Source of the DNA: Rhodocyclales bacterium
GTDB lineage: Bacteria > Pseudomonadota > Gammaproteobacteria > Burkholderiales > Rhodocyclaceae
Assembly (NCBI GenBank): GCA_016183655.1
Contig: JACPEH010000021.1
Location: forward strand, 1 to 64,000
Direction of reading: 5' to 3'
DNA length: 64,000 nucleotides
The notes beneath the pieces were generated by a model. That model was not told where the DNA came from, made no database searches, and saw only the letters and a list, made by a program, of their open reading frames with translations. The translations under genes were made by a program, and so were the position numbers. Numbering within the stretch: position 1 is the stretch's first letter; the number at the start of each line of letters is the position of its first letter. Positions 27,405-36,331 of this stretch are shown here, piece after piece.

Positions 27405-28277
27405 ATGATCGATACTGCGCTGATCGATGCCGCTCGCATTCTCGACGGTAGCCCCGTCCCTACTTTCGTCATCGATGCCAGCCACGTCGTCGTCTATTGG
27501 AACGAGGCGCTGGCGAGAATCTCCAAGGTGCCGGCTGCCGAGGTGCTGGGCACGCACCACCAGTGGCGCGCCTTCTATCCGGCGCACCGCCCGGTGATGG
27601 CCGACCTGGTGGTCGACGGCAGCGACCTGAGCCTGATCGAGAAGTTCTATCGCGGCCGCTACCGCCGCTCGCCGCACAACCCGGATGCCTGGGAGTCCGA
27701 GGATTTCTTTCCGCACTTCGGCGAAACGGGGCGCTGGCTCGCCTTCTCCGCGGCGCCGATCCGCAACGCCGACGGCCGGATCGTCGGCTGCGTCGAGACC
27801 CTGCAGGACATCAGCGAGCGCAAGGAAGCCGAACTCGCCCGGCGCGAGGCGGAACGCCGGCTGAACGAGATCGTCGCCGGCAGCCCGGTGGCCACCTTCG
27901 TCATCGACACGCAATGCCGCGTCACACACTGGAACCGCGCCTGCGAGGCGCTGACCGGAGTCAGCAAGGAGGAGATGATGGGGCGCGACGACGTCTGGCG
28001 CGCCTTCTACCCCTATGAGACGCGCCGTGTCGTGCTCGCCGAAATGATCGTCCGCGGCGCCCGCGAGAAGGAGGTCAGCGAACGCTACACCGGCCATGCC
28101 CGACCGTCGAAGCTGGTTCCCGACGCCTTCGAGGCGCGCGACTTCTTCCCCAGCTTCGGCCCGCAAGGCCAGTGGCTGCACTTCATGGCGGCGCCGCTGC
28201 ACAACCTCGCCGGCGACGTCGTCGGCGCCATCGAAACCCTGGTCGAACTCGGCGGGGAGGCTCCGGCAGCGTCCTGA
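27405..28277 (+). CDS. tandem PAS-domain protein without output domain
   Basis: A 290-residue cytoplasmic protein made of two similar PAS domains (about residues 10-140 and 150-285). Both carry the same landmarks: SPVPTFVID / SPVATFVID, YWNEAL / HWNRAC, QWRAFYP / VWRAFYP, EDFFPHFG / RDFFPSFG and a closing WL.F.AAP strand, so they arose by duplication. The linker SERKEAELARREAERRLNEI is a PAS-typical coiled coil. There is no kinase, GGDEF or HTH output. ATG 27405 is chosen for its GGGAGG site; TTG 27369 is an alternative. It may act as a sensor partner of another protein; ligand unknown. Confidence 0.85.
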   Translation: MIDTALIDAARILDGSPVPTFVIDASHVVVYWNEALARISKVPAAEVLGTHHQWRAFYPAHRPVMADLVVDGSDLSLIEKFYRGRYRRSPHNPDAWESEDFFPHFGETGRWLAFSAAPIRNADGRIVGCVETLQDISERKEAELARREAERRLNEIVAGSPVATFVIDTQCRVTHWNRACEALTGVSKEEMMGRDDVWRAFYPYETRRVVLAEMIVRGAREKEVSERYTGHARPSKLVPDAFEARDFFPSFGPQGQWLHFMAAPLHNLAGDVVGAIETLVELGGEAPAAS

Positions 28278-28316
28278 GCCTCCCGTCGCACGCCCGCCGC
28301 CCGTCATCCATTCGCC

Positions 28317-30956
28317 ATGTCCGCTGCCCGCACCCCGCTGCAACCCTTCCTAGAACCGCGCTCGATCGCCATCTTCGGCGCCAGCCCGCAAGCCGGGACG
28401 CTCGGCCATGGTCTGGTGCGCAATCTGCGCGACGGCGGCTTTTCCGGAAAGCTGTACCTGATCTCCAACCGCCATGCCGAGATCGACGGCACGCCTTGCC
28501 TGGGCAGCCTGGACGCCGTGCCGCAGCCGGTCTCGCTGGCGGTGATCGCGACCCCGGCGGCGAGCGTTCCCGGGATCATCGAAGCCTGCGGGCAACGCGG
28601 TATCCGTGCGGCGGTGATCCACTCCGCCGGCCTGCGCGAAGACGATGCGCGCAGCGCCGAACTGGCGCAGCGCATCAAGGCCGCCGCCACCCGCTACGGC
28701 ATCCGCCTGTTCGGCCCGAAGGCCTTCGGCTACATGCTGCCGCATGCCGGCCTCAACGTCTCGCCGCTGGTTAAGACGGTGCCGGCCGGCAACCTGGCGC
28801 TGGTCACGCAGTCGGCCGCCGTCTGCTCGCACATCCTCGACTGGAACCAGAACGACGAATTCGGCTTCTCGGCGATCTTCGCCCCGGGCGAATCGGCAGA
28901 CATCGAGCTGCCGGAAATCCTCGACTACCTCGCCGGCGACCCGAAGACCGAGAGCATCCTGCTCTACCTCGAAGGCCTGCGCGACGCACGCGGCTTCCTC
29001 AGCGCGCTGCGCGCCGCTGCTGCGGTCAAGCCGGTGATCGCGGTGAAGGCCGGCAACTACCCGATTTCGGCGCGGATCGCCGAAATGCACAGCGGCGCCC
29101 GCGTCGGCCGCGACGACGCCTTCGACGCCGCACTGCGGCGCTGCGGTGTGCTGCGCGTGCGCGCCGTCGGCGACATGTTCTCGGCGGCGCGCGCGCTGAC
29201 CACGCCCAGGAAGCCGCGCGGCAACCGCCTGGCGATCGTCGCCAACGGCGGCGGTCCGATGGTGATGGCCGCCGACCAGGCCGCCGAGCTCGGCATCGCG
29301 CTCGCCGAACCGACGCCGGAGACCTGCGCACGACTGCGTCGCATCGACCCGCTCAGCTGGTCGAACGGCAGCCCGCTCGACGTCGGCTTCGACGCGACGC
29401 CGGACCGCTTCGTCACCGCGATCAGCACCTGCCTCGACGACCCGCAGGTCGACGGCGTGCTCGCCGTACTGACGCCGAACAGCTTCGCCGACCCGCTGGC
29501 GGTGGCCGAGGCGACCATCGCCGCCGCCGCGCAGGCGGAAAAGCCGGTACTCGCCTGCTGGCTGGGCGAAGTAGAGGCGCGCGCGCCGCGCGGCAGCTTC
29601 GCCCGCGCCCGCTTCCCGGTCTTCCGCACGCCGGAAAACGCGGTCGCCGCCTTCGCCTTCATGGTGAACTGGGTGCACAACCAGGCGCTGCTGCTGGAAA
29701 CGCCGGCAGCGCTGTCGTCCTACACCGCGCCCGACACGCGGGCCGCACGCGGCATCATCGAGAATGCGCTCGACGCCGGGCGGCGCAACCTGACGCCGTC
29801 GGAAGCGAAGGCGGTACTCGGCACCTTCCACATCCCGGTGTCGCCGACGCTGTCCGCGGACACGCCGACCGAGGCGGTCAATGTCGCCAACCACCTCGGC
29901 TACCCGGTGGCGATGAAGACCGCCGGCGGCGAAACCCGGCTGCACCTGCGCTCGGCGCCCGAAGTCGCGCTCGCCTTCCGCGAGCTCTCCGCCCGCGCCA
30001 GCGGTATGCCGGCGCTGCTCGAACCGCACATCAGCAAGCCGCAGGGGCGGCAGCTGTCGATCGCGATCCGTCCGGACCGGGTATTCGGGCCGATGATCAC
30101 GCTCTCCGAGGGCGGCATCGCACCGGAAATCTACAATGCCCGCTCAATCGGCCTGCCGCCGCTGAATCCGCGGCTGGTCGGGGCGATGATCGGCGTCCCG
30201 CACGTCGCCCGCCTGCTCGGCCCGCTGCGCGGCAAGGAAGCGGTCGCCGAGGCGCCGCTGCGCGAGATCCTGCTGCGCGTCTCCGAGCTGGCCAGCGAAC
30301 TGCCCTGGCTGGTGGCCCTCGACATCAGCTCGCTGATCGCCGACGCCGACGGGGCGATCGCCGTCGACGCGGCGATCGAGATCCAGCCGCTGCCCGCCGA
30401 ATGCAGCCAGGACCGCTACGGGCACATGGCGATCTGTCCCTACCCGGCACAGCTCGAACAGGAATGGACGCTGAAGGACGGCAGCCGCTGCAACATCCGG
30501 CCGATCCGCCCCGAGGACGCGCTGCCGTTGCAGGAGTTCGTGCGCGGGCTGTCCTCGCGCAGCAAGTATTTCCGCTTCTTCAACACCGTCAGCGAACTGT
30601 CGCGCCACCAGCTCGCCCGCTACACGCAGATCGATTATGGCCGCGAGCTGACGCTGGTGGTCAGCGCCGATCGCGGCAACGGCAACCTCCTGCTCGGCGA
30701 GGCACACTACGCCGTGCTGCCCGACGGCGAGACCGGCGACTTCGCGGTGGTGATCGCCGACGACATGGCCGGCAAGGGCCTCGGCTCGCGGCTGATGCGC
30801 TGCCTGATCGACGCCGCCCGCGAGCACGGGCTGAAGCGCCTGCGCGGACAGGTGCTGGCCGACAACGAGCCGATGCTCGGCCTGATGGAATCTCTCGACT
30901 TCGTCGTCAGTCTTACCGACGACGAGAGCACGGTGGAAGTCACCCGCCTGCTCTGA
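28317..30956 (+). CDS. Pat-type acetyltransferase: acyl-CoA synthetase (NDP-forming)-like and GNAT fusion
   Basis: An 879-residue fusion like PatZ/YfiQ, which acetylates lysines (for example of acetyl-CoA synthetase). Residues about 10-135 form a CoA-binding Rossmann domain (PRSIAIFGASPQAGTLGH), 150-460 a succinyl-CoA synthetase-like flavodoxin part, 480-705 an ATP-grasp part, and 720-879 a GNAT domain (RPIRPEDALPLQEFV, VVIADDMAGKGLGSRLM with the acetyl-CoA loop). The motif around the ligase phospho-His is EMHSGARVGRD. The HD-GYP gene follows after 31 bases, perhaps in one operon. Confidence 0.88.
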   Translation: MSAARTPLQPFLEPRSIAIFGASPQAGTLGHGLVRNLRDGGFSGKLYLISNRHAEIDGTPCLGSLDAVPQPVSLAVIATPAASVPGIIEACGQRGIRAAVIHSAGLREDDARSAELAQRIKAAATRYGIRLFGPKAFGYMLPHAGLNVSPLVKTVPAGNLALVTQSAAVCSHILDWNQNDEFGFSAIFAPGESADIELPEILDYLAGDPKTESILLYLEGLRDARGFLSALRAAAAVKPVIAVKAGNYPISARIAEMHSGARVGRDDAFDAALRRCGVLRVRAVGDMFSAARALTTPRKPRGNRLAIVANGGGPMVMAADQAAELGIALAEPTPETCARLRRIDPLSWSNGSPLDVGFDATPDRFVTAISTCLDDPQVDGVLAVLTPNSFADPLAVAEATIAAAAQAEKPVLACWLGEVEARAPRGSFARARFPVFRTPENAVAAFAFMVNWVHNQALLLETPAALSSYTAPDTRAARGIIENALDAGRRNLTPSEAKAVLGTFHIPVSPTLSADTPTEAVNVANHLGYPVAMKTAGGETRLHLRSAPEVALAFRELSARASGMPALLEPHISKPQGRQLSIAIRPDRVFGPMITLSEGGIAPEIYNARSIGLPPLNPRLVGAMIGVPHVARLLGPLRGKEAVAEAPLREILLRVSELASELPWLVALDISSLIADADGAIAVDAAIEIQPLPAECSQDRYGHMAICPYPAQLEQEWTLKDGSRCNIRPIRPEDALPLQEFVRGLSSRSKYFRFFNTVSELSRHQLARYTQIDYGRELTLVVSADRGNGNLLLGEAHYAVLPDGETGDFAVVIADDMAGKGLGSRLMRCLIDAAREHGLKRLRGQVLADNEPMLGLMESLDFVVSLTDDESTVEVTRLL

Positions 30957-30987
30957 GAACGGCAACCGCAGGAAGACACTGGACCCC

Positions 30988-32223
30988 ATGCCGAAGACCC
31001 CGATCGACCGCCTGCAACCCGGCGTTTTCATCTCGCTGACCGAGGTCGGCTGGATTCGCCACCCGTTCATGTTCAACGAGTTCCGCCTGGCCAGCGACAA
31101 GCAGATCCAGGCGCTGAAGGCGATGGGCCTGAGCGAGATCGTCTGGGACCCGGCGCGCAGCACCGCCGAACCGCTGCCGGAAGCCGCCGCCGCGTCCGAG
31201 GAGGATTTCGGCAGCCTCGCGCTGTCCGGCATGCTCGACGAGAAGAAGCTGCGCATCGCACGGGTGCGCCAGCGCCGCGAGCAATTCGCCCGCCGCGAAC
31301 GCGAGTACGAGAAGGACGCGGCCGCCGCCGGCGAGATCCTGAAGACCATCGCCGGTCGCCCGAACGACATGCACCCGCAGGCGCGCAGCCTGGTCGGACG
31401 CATCGTCGGCGGCCTGATCGGCGCCGAAAGCGACATCATCCAGCTGGTCAACAGCAAGAGCAAGGACGCCGGGCTGGCCTTCCATTCGATGAACGTGATG
31501 GTCCTCTCACTGCTGCTCGGCAAGGCGATGGGACTGGGCGAGGAGGAGCTGAAGGCACTCGGCCTGGGCGCGCTGCTGCACGATGTCGGCAAGTCGGAAG
31601 TGCCGCCGCGCATCCTGCGCGCGACCCACCGCACGCCGCCGGAAGAGGAGTTCTACCGCGCCCACGTCGGCTACGGGATCAAGGCAGTGGCCGGCGTGCG
31701 CGACCTGCCGTTGCCGGTGAAGAACGTGATCGCCTGCCACCACGAGCATTTCGACGGCAGCGGTTTCCCCAACAAGCTGGCCGGCGAGAAGATTCCGCGG
31801 CTGGCGCGGCTGGTGGCCATCGCCAACCGCTACGACAACCTCTGCAACCCCTTCGACCTCAAGCTGGCGAAGACCCCGGCCGAGGCGATCGGGCAATTGT
31901 TCAAGAACGAGGCGGCGCGCTTCCAGCCGGAGGCGCTGCAGCTGTTCGTGAAGACGCTCGGCGTCTATCCGCCCGGCAGCTTCGTCGCCCTCTCCAACGG
32001 CGCCGTCGGCTTGGTCATCGAGGCCAATTCGCGCGATCTGCTGCGGCCGACGCTGATGCTGCACGACCCCGACGTGCCGCGCGCCGAAGCGATCCTGCTC
32101 GACCTGAGCGACACGGACCTCAGGATCGCCAGCGCCGTCAGCCCGGCGGCGCTGCCGGTGGCGGTGGTCGAATACCTGGCGCCGCGCGGGCGCATCGACT
32201 ATTTCGTCGAAGGTGCCGGCTGA
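30988..32223 (+). CDS. HD-GYP-type cyclic-di-GMP phosphodiesterase with N-terminal DUF3391
   Basis: A 411-residue cytoplasmic protein. Residues 1-60 are a DUF3391-type start (PIDRLQPGVFISLTEVGWIRHPF). Residues about 150-320 are an HD-GYP domain: HSMNVMVLSLLLGKAMGL, HD pair in ALLHDVGKSEVPPRIL, AHVGYGIKAV, CHHEHFDGSGFPNKL and ANRYDNL. The GYP motif is GFP, a tolerated variant, and the metal ligands look complete, so c-di-GMP hydrolysis is plausible. The last 90 residues are less conserved. It follows the acetyltransferase closely. Confidence 0.88.
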   Translation: MPKTPIDRLQPGVFISLTEVGWIRHPFMFNEFRLASDKQIQALKAMGLSEIVWDPARSTAEPLPEAAAASEEDFGSLALSGMLDEKKLRIARVRQRREQFARREREYEKDAAAAGEILKTIAGRPNDMHPQARSLVGRIVGGLIGAESDIIQLVNSKSKDAGLAFHSMNVMVLSLLLGKAMGLGEEELKALGLGALLHDVGKSEVPPRILRATHRTPPEEEFYRAHVGYGIKAVAGVRDLPLPVKNVIACHHEHFDGSGFPNKLAGEKIPRLARLVAIANRYDNLCNPFDLKLAKTPAEAIGQLFKNEAARFQPEALQLFVKTLGVYPPGSFVALSNGAVGLVIEANSRDLLRPTLMLHDPDVPRAEAILLDLSDTDLRIASAVSPAALPVAVVEYLAPRGRIDYFVEGAG

Positions 32224-32250
32224 AGCCGGCACGCGGCACCGGCCACGCGG

Positions 32251-33783
32251 TCACATGCCGCCGGCCGGGCCGCCGATCGCCTGCGGGTTGAACGGCCGGC
32301 CGTTCACCGTCATCCGGCCCTTGCTGAACGCCAGCTTCGTGCGCAGCAGGCCGCCCTCGCGCACGACGAAGCCCTGTGCCGCGAGATCGGCAACCCGCTG
32401 GCGCATCGTTTCGGCCCGCGCCGCAGCGCTTTCAGCGGGATCGGGGGCCTCGCCGACGACGATTCCCTCGGCCTGGGGCATGCCGCTCGTCGCCGGCGCC
32501 GGCGCACCGGTGCCGGCGACGGCCAGCTCGCCGAGCAGGGCTTCCGGCACCGAAATCTCGGCGCTCGCATCGAGCTTGGCGAGCAGCAGCAGCGGTGTCG
32601 AAAAGTCGCCGGCGTCCACGTTCGCCAGCTTCATGCGCGCGGCCAGCGCGGCATCGCCGTGCGGACTGCGGAAGCTGAGGCGGTCGATGCTGATCTCGGG
32701 ACCATGCTGCAGCAGCGCCAGCGCCGGCTTGGCCAGCGGGGCGAACATCGTCGCCGGCTCGGCCTGGGCCGCGGCCTGCAGCTCGACATCGGACGAAACC
32801 CGCAGCATTTCCCGGTAGAGGGCGGCGGCGGTGCGGGCATGCACATGGCGCAGCGAGAAGTCGTAGTGCACCGGGCCGTAATCCTTGCCGCCAACGCGCA
32901 GCGATTCGCTGCCAAGCCGCCCGATCAGGTCGATGAAGTCGCCGTTGACCGGGATCTCGGCCTCGTAGGCGATCCGCCGCGCTTCGACCGGCTCGCTGCC
33001 TTCCTCGCCACTGCCGGCGCTGAAGCGTGCCACGGTCAGCTTCTGCACGCCGGAATAGAGCAGCGGGTCGTCGTCGAACAGGCGCTGCTGCGTCCCCTCC
33101 AGACGCATCTCGGCGAACGTCAGCTGCCCGCCCCGGCTCTGCTTCATTTCCAGCCTGGGCGCCTCAGCGCGGATGCTGTAGCGCCGCATTCCCGGCTCGA
33201 AATCGACGTTCATCGTCAGCCCGCCCCAGGCCAGCGTGTTCTGTCCGGCGCCTTCGGCCGCCTGCCAGTGGGTCGAGAACGCCGGGCTGCTCAGCGTCGA
33301 CACGCCGCCGCCGTCGAAACGGTATTCGCTGTGCACCTGCAGCGGCTTGCCGTCGCCGAGAATCCCTTCCACCTGTTTCTGCAGTTCGCCCTGCAGCAGC
33401 AGCTCGCTGTCCACGACCGCTGCCGCCAGCTTGTTCAGCGCCGGTAAGGGGCCATGCTTGATCCGCGAGCGGATGGTGACGCGGATCGGCTGTACCGGCG
33501 GCAGCTTGAGTCCGGGGTTGGCGGCCATCACCTCCTGCTGCTGACGCGCCATCGCCTGCGTGACGTTGCCGAGCAGTTCGATGGTCAGCGTTTCGGTAGC
33601 GGAGAACAACCCGCGCTGATAGTCGCGCTCGACGATCTTCAGCGACGGATTCTCGTCGAGCAGCCGGTAGTTCCCGGCGATCGCCGCTTCCACGCGCTTG
33701 CCGACGATCCACGCGCTCGCGGGATAGGCCAGGGCCAGCGCCAACGGTACGGCGGCGAGCGCAATTTTTGTCTTGTTGTTCAT
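32251..33783 (-). CDS. DUF945 (YdgA-like) family protein
   Basis: A 510-residue exported or membrane-anchored protein of the YdgA/DUF945 family, whose role is unclear. ATG 33783 has AAGGAG upstream; the N-terminus is one hydrophobic segment (IALAAVPLALALAYPASAWIVG, the family's opening), probably uncleaved. Typical segments are NPSLKIVERDYQRGLFSAT and SRIKHGPLP. The C-terminal region ends FNPQAIGGPAGGM. It converges on the HD-GYP gene with a 27-base gap. Confidence 0.85.
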   Translation of the reverse strand: MNNKTKIALAAVPLALALAYPASAWIVGKRVEAAIAGNYRLLDENPSLKIVERDYQRGLFSATETLTIELLGNVTQAMARQQQEVMAANPGLKLPPVQPIRVTIRSRIKHGPLPALNKLAAAVVDSELLLQGELQKQVEGILGDGKPLQVHSEYRFDGGGVSTLSSPAFSTHWQAAEGAGQNTLAWGGLTMNVDFEPGMRRYSIRAEAPRLEMKQSRGGQLTFAEMRLEGTQQRLFDDDPLLYSGVQKLTVARFSAGSGEEGSEPVEARRIAYEAEIPVNGDFIDLIGRLGSESLRVGGKDYGPVHYDFSLRHVHARTAAALYREMLRVSSDVELQAAAQAEPATMFAPLAKPALALLQHGPEISIDRLSFRSPHGDAALAARMKLANVDAGDFSTPLLLLAKLDASAEISVPEALLGELAVAGTGAPAPATSGMPQAEGIVVGEAPDPAESAAARAETMRQRVADLAAQGFVVREGGLLRTKLAFSKGRMTVNGRPFNPQAIGGPAGGM

Positions 33784-34176
33784 CGGTGCCGATCTCCTTT
33801 TTCTGAATGGCGTCCGTTTCTGATCGCGGCGGCGCAGCCCAGCGGAAATGGCGGCGTGGACACGAATCCCGTGCGGCAACGGTGGCCGACGAGACCGCCG
33901 ACCTCCCCGCGCCCTGCCCCTCCCATGGGCCTGCCGGCCCGGCTTCTTGTTCTTGCGAAACGTCCGAGTGCAGGACTCTACGGCGCGCACCGGCGCCGGT
34001 CAATATGACTTTCGTATAAATCAGAAAATCATGAAGCGCTTGTGTTACGCAGATTCCAGCCAGCCTCGCCATGCCGTATCACTTCCCGACCCACCCGTCA
34101 TCGGCACCGGGCAGAACAAAAAACACGCCCGCCGGTCTATATTGATAGCGGAGATCCCGCGGAACGGGAGGTTGCG
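33784..34176 (+). other. non-coding region between divergent DUF945 and arginase-OAT genes
   Basis: No gene is visible in these 393 bases. The region holds the divergent promoters: an AT-rich patch (33998-34040) and a second (34118-34150), before the GGGAGG-like site of the arginase-aminotransferase fusion at 34166-34171. A possible minus-strand promoter is listed separately. Confidence 0.5.
33975..34003 (-). promoter_or_regulatory. possible sigma-70 promoter for the DUF945 gene
   Basis: On the minus strand, TTGACC (34003-33998) and TAGAGT (33980-33975) are separated by 17 bases. The -35 matches five of six and the -10 four of six. The spacer holds GGCGCCGGTGCGCGCC, a partly palindromic sequence. 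The start would lie about 185 bases before ATG 33783. Confidence 0.35.
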
Positions 34177-36297
34177 ATGTCTGCCACAAGCCAGGTGTTC
34201 GCGCTCAATCCGATGTTGCGCTTCATCGGCGTCGCCAGTGCGCTCGGCGCGCCGTTTTCCGATCCGAAGCATGGCCCGGCCGCGCTGCGCACGATGGGAA
34301 TCGTCGCCGCGGTACGCCGCGCCGGCCTCGACAGCGGCTGGGGCGCCAGCATCGAAGCGCCGGCCGGCCCACGCTTCGCGGCCCTCGGCGCGCTGCTCGA
34401 CGAGGTCGCGCACGAAGTGTCGGCCAGCGTCATCACCGGCCATCTCCCGGTCGTCCTCGGCGGCGACCACAGCATCGCCGCCGGCACGTGGCGCGGCGTC
34501 GGCCGCGCGCTGGGACGCGCCCCCGGCCTGCTCTGGATCGACGCCCATCTCGATGCGCACACACCGGAAAGCAGCCCGTCGCACAACGCGCACGGCATGC
34601 CGCTGGCCGCGCTGCTCGGCGCCGGCGCACCGGAAATGACCGAGGTCGAGGGTCCGCCGCTCGACGCAAGGCGGGTTGCCGTGATCGGCGTCCGCAGTTA
34701 TGAGCCCGCCGAGATGCAGCTGCTCGCCACCTACGGCGTGCAGGTCTACGGCATGGCGGAGATCCGCCACCGCGGGCTGCGCACGGTGTTCGCCGAGGCG
34801 CTCGACATCGTCGGCGGCGACGGCCGCCCGTTCGGCATCAGCATCGACCTCGACGCGCTCGACCCGGCTGCGGTACCGGGCGTCAGCACTCCCGTCGCCG
34901 ACGGCCTGGCGGTCGCCGAACTGTCCGCCGCACTCGCCGGATTGATCCGCGACGGCCGCTGCTGCGCCTTCGAAATCGCCGAGTACTGCCCCGAGCGGGA
35001 CGTCAGCGGCCTCTCCGCACGCGCCGCGATCGAATTGCTGGAGGCGGCCTGCCGTCCGGACAGCGCCGGCCTGCGCCGGTGGGAAGCGACGCGCGGCGCG
35101 GCCAACTACGCGCCGCTGCCGGTGATGCTCGCCACCGGCAGCGGCTGCTGGCTGACCGACGGCGACGGCAGGCACTATCTCGACCTGATGTCGGCCTATT
35201 CGGCAGTGAGCTTCGGCCACGCCAACCCGCGTCTGGTCGCCACGCTGTCGGCACAGGCGGCGCGGCTGGCGGTGACTTCGCGCGCCTATTCGAACGACCG
35301 CCTGCCGCTGTTCCTCAAGCGCCTCACCGACATCACCGGCTACGACCGCGCGCTGCCGGTGAACACCGGGCTGGAAGCGGTGGAGACGGCGATCAAGGCA
35401 GCCCGCAAGTGGGGCCACCGGATCAAGGGCATTGCCGACGACGAGGCCGAGATCATCGCCTGCGCCGGCAATTTCCACGGCCGCTCGACGACCATCGTCG
35501 GCTTCTCGTCGGAAGCGCAGTACCGCGACGGTTTCGGCCCCTTCGCCCCCGGTTTCCGGCTGATCCCCTACGGCGACGCGGCGGCGCTGGCGGCGGCGAT
35601 CACGCCGAACACCGCCGCCTTCCTGGTCGAGCCGATCCAGGGCGAGGGCGGCATCATCGTCCCGCCCGAGGGCTACCTCGCCACCTGCGCCGAGATTTGC
35701 CGCCGCCACGACGTGCTGCTGATCGCCGACGAGGTGCAGACCGGACTCGGCCGCACCGGCTACCTGCTGGCCAGCGAGCACGACGGCGTCCGCCCCGACG
35801 GCGTGATCCTCGGCAAGGCGCTCGGCGGCGGCCTGCTGCCGGTTTCCGCCTTCCTCGCCGACGAGCGCGTGATGCAGGTGTTCACGCCCGGCGACCACGG
35901 CTCGACCTTCGGCGGCAACGCGCTCTCCGCCGCCGTCGCCGCCGAGGCGCTGGAAATCCTCTGCGACGAACGCCTGGTCGAACGCTCGGCCGAACTCGGC
36001 CAGCTGCTGCTGCAACGGCTGGCCGAAATCGCCCGCGGCACGCCGCTGATCCGCGCCGTGCGCGGCCGCGGGCTGTTCGCCGGGATCGAGGTCGACGCGG
36101 CACTGACCGACGCCCGTGCGCTCGCCGAGGCGCTGCTGGCCCGCGGCGTGCTGACCAAGGACACGCACGGCACCGTGCTGCGCATCGCGCCGCCGCTGAC
36201 GATCAGCGAGGACGAACTGGCTTGGGGCCTCGACCGCATCGCCGAGGTCTTCGCCGATGCCGGAAAATCCGTGCCGCGACTACCGCAGGCCGCCTGA
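34177..36297 (+). CDS. arginase-ornithine aminotransferase fusion protein
   Basis: One uninterrupted 706-codon frame encodes two enzymes of arginine catabolism. Residues about 10-300 are an arginase/ureohydrolase with its manganese motifs GGDHS, WIDAHLDAH and SIDLDALDP. Residues about 310-706 are a class III PLP aminotransferase of ornithine aminotransferase type: DLMSAYSAVSFGHANPR, NTGLEAVETAIKAARKWG, LIADEVQTGLGRTG, the PLP lysine in ILGKALGGG and HGSTFGGNALSAAVA. Together it would turn arginine to urea and ornithine, then to glutamate semialdehyde. The linker is short (LEAACRPDSAGLRRWEATRG). ATG 34177 has GGGAGG upstream. It is followed by an ALDH7-type gene. In B. subtilis these activities are separate (RocF, RocD). 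Confidence 0.9.
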   Translation: MSATSQVFALNPMLRFIGVASALGAPFSDPKHGPAALRTMGIVAAVRRAGLDSGWGASIEAPAGPRFAALGALLDEVAHEVSASVITGHLPVVLGGDHSIAAGTWRGVGRALGRAPGLLWIDAHLDAHTPESSPSHNAHGMPLAALLGAGAPEMTEVEGPPLDARRVAVIGVRSYEPAEMQLLATYGVQVYGMAEIRHRGLRTVFAEALDIVGGDGRPFGISIDLDALDPAAVPGVSTPVADGLAVAELSAALAGLIRDGRCCAFEIAEYCPERDVSGLSARAAIELLEAACRPDSAGLRRWEATRGAANYAPLPVMLATGSGCWLTDGDGRHYLDLMSAYSAVSFGHANPRLVATLSAQAARLAVTSRAYSNDRLPLFLKRLTDITGYDRALPVNTGLEAVETAIKAARKWGHRIKGIADDEAEIIACAGNFHGRSTTIVGFSSEAQYRDGFGPFAPGFRLIPYGDAAALAAAITPNTAAFLVEPIQGEGGIIVPPEGYLATCAEICRRHDVLLIADEVQTGLGRTGYLLASEHDGVRPDGVILGKALGGGLLPVSAFLADERVMQVFTPGDHGSTFGGNALSAAVAAEALEILCDERLVERSAELGQLLLQRLAEIARGTPLIRAVRGRGLFAGIEVDAALTDARALAEALLARGVLTKDTHGTVLRIAPPLTISEDELAWGLDRIAEVFADAGKSVPRLPQAA

Positions 36298-36331
36298 CGG
36301 CGGCGCCCGGGAGAAAGGGGAATAGCACGCC

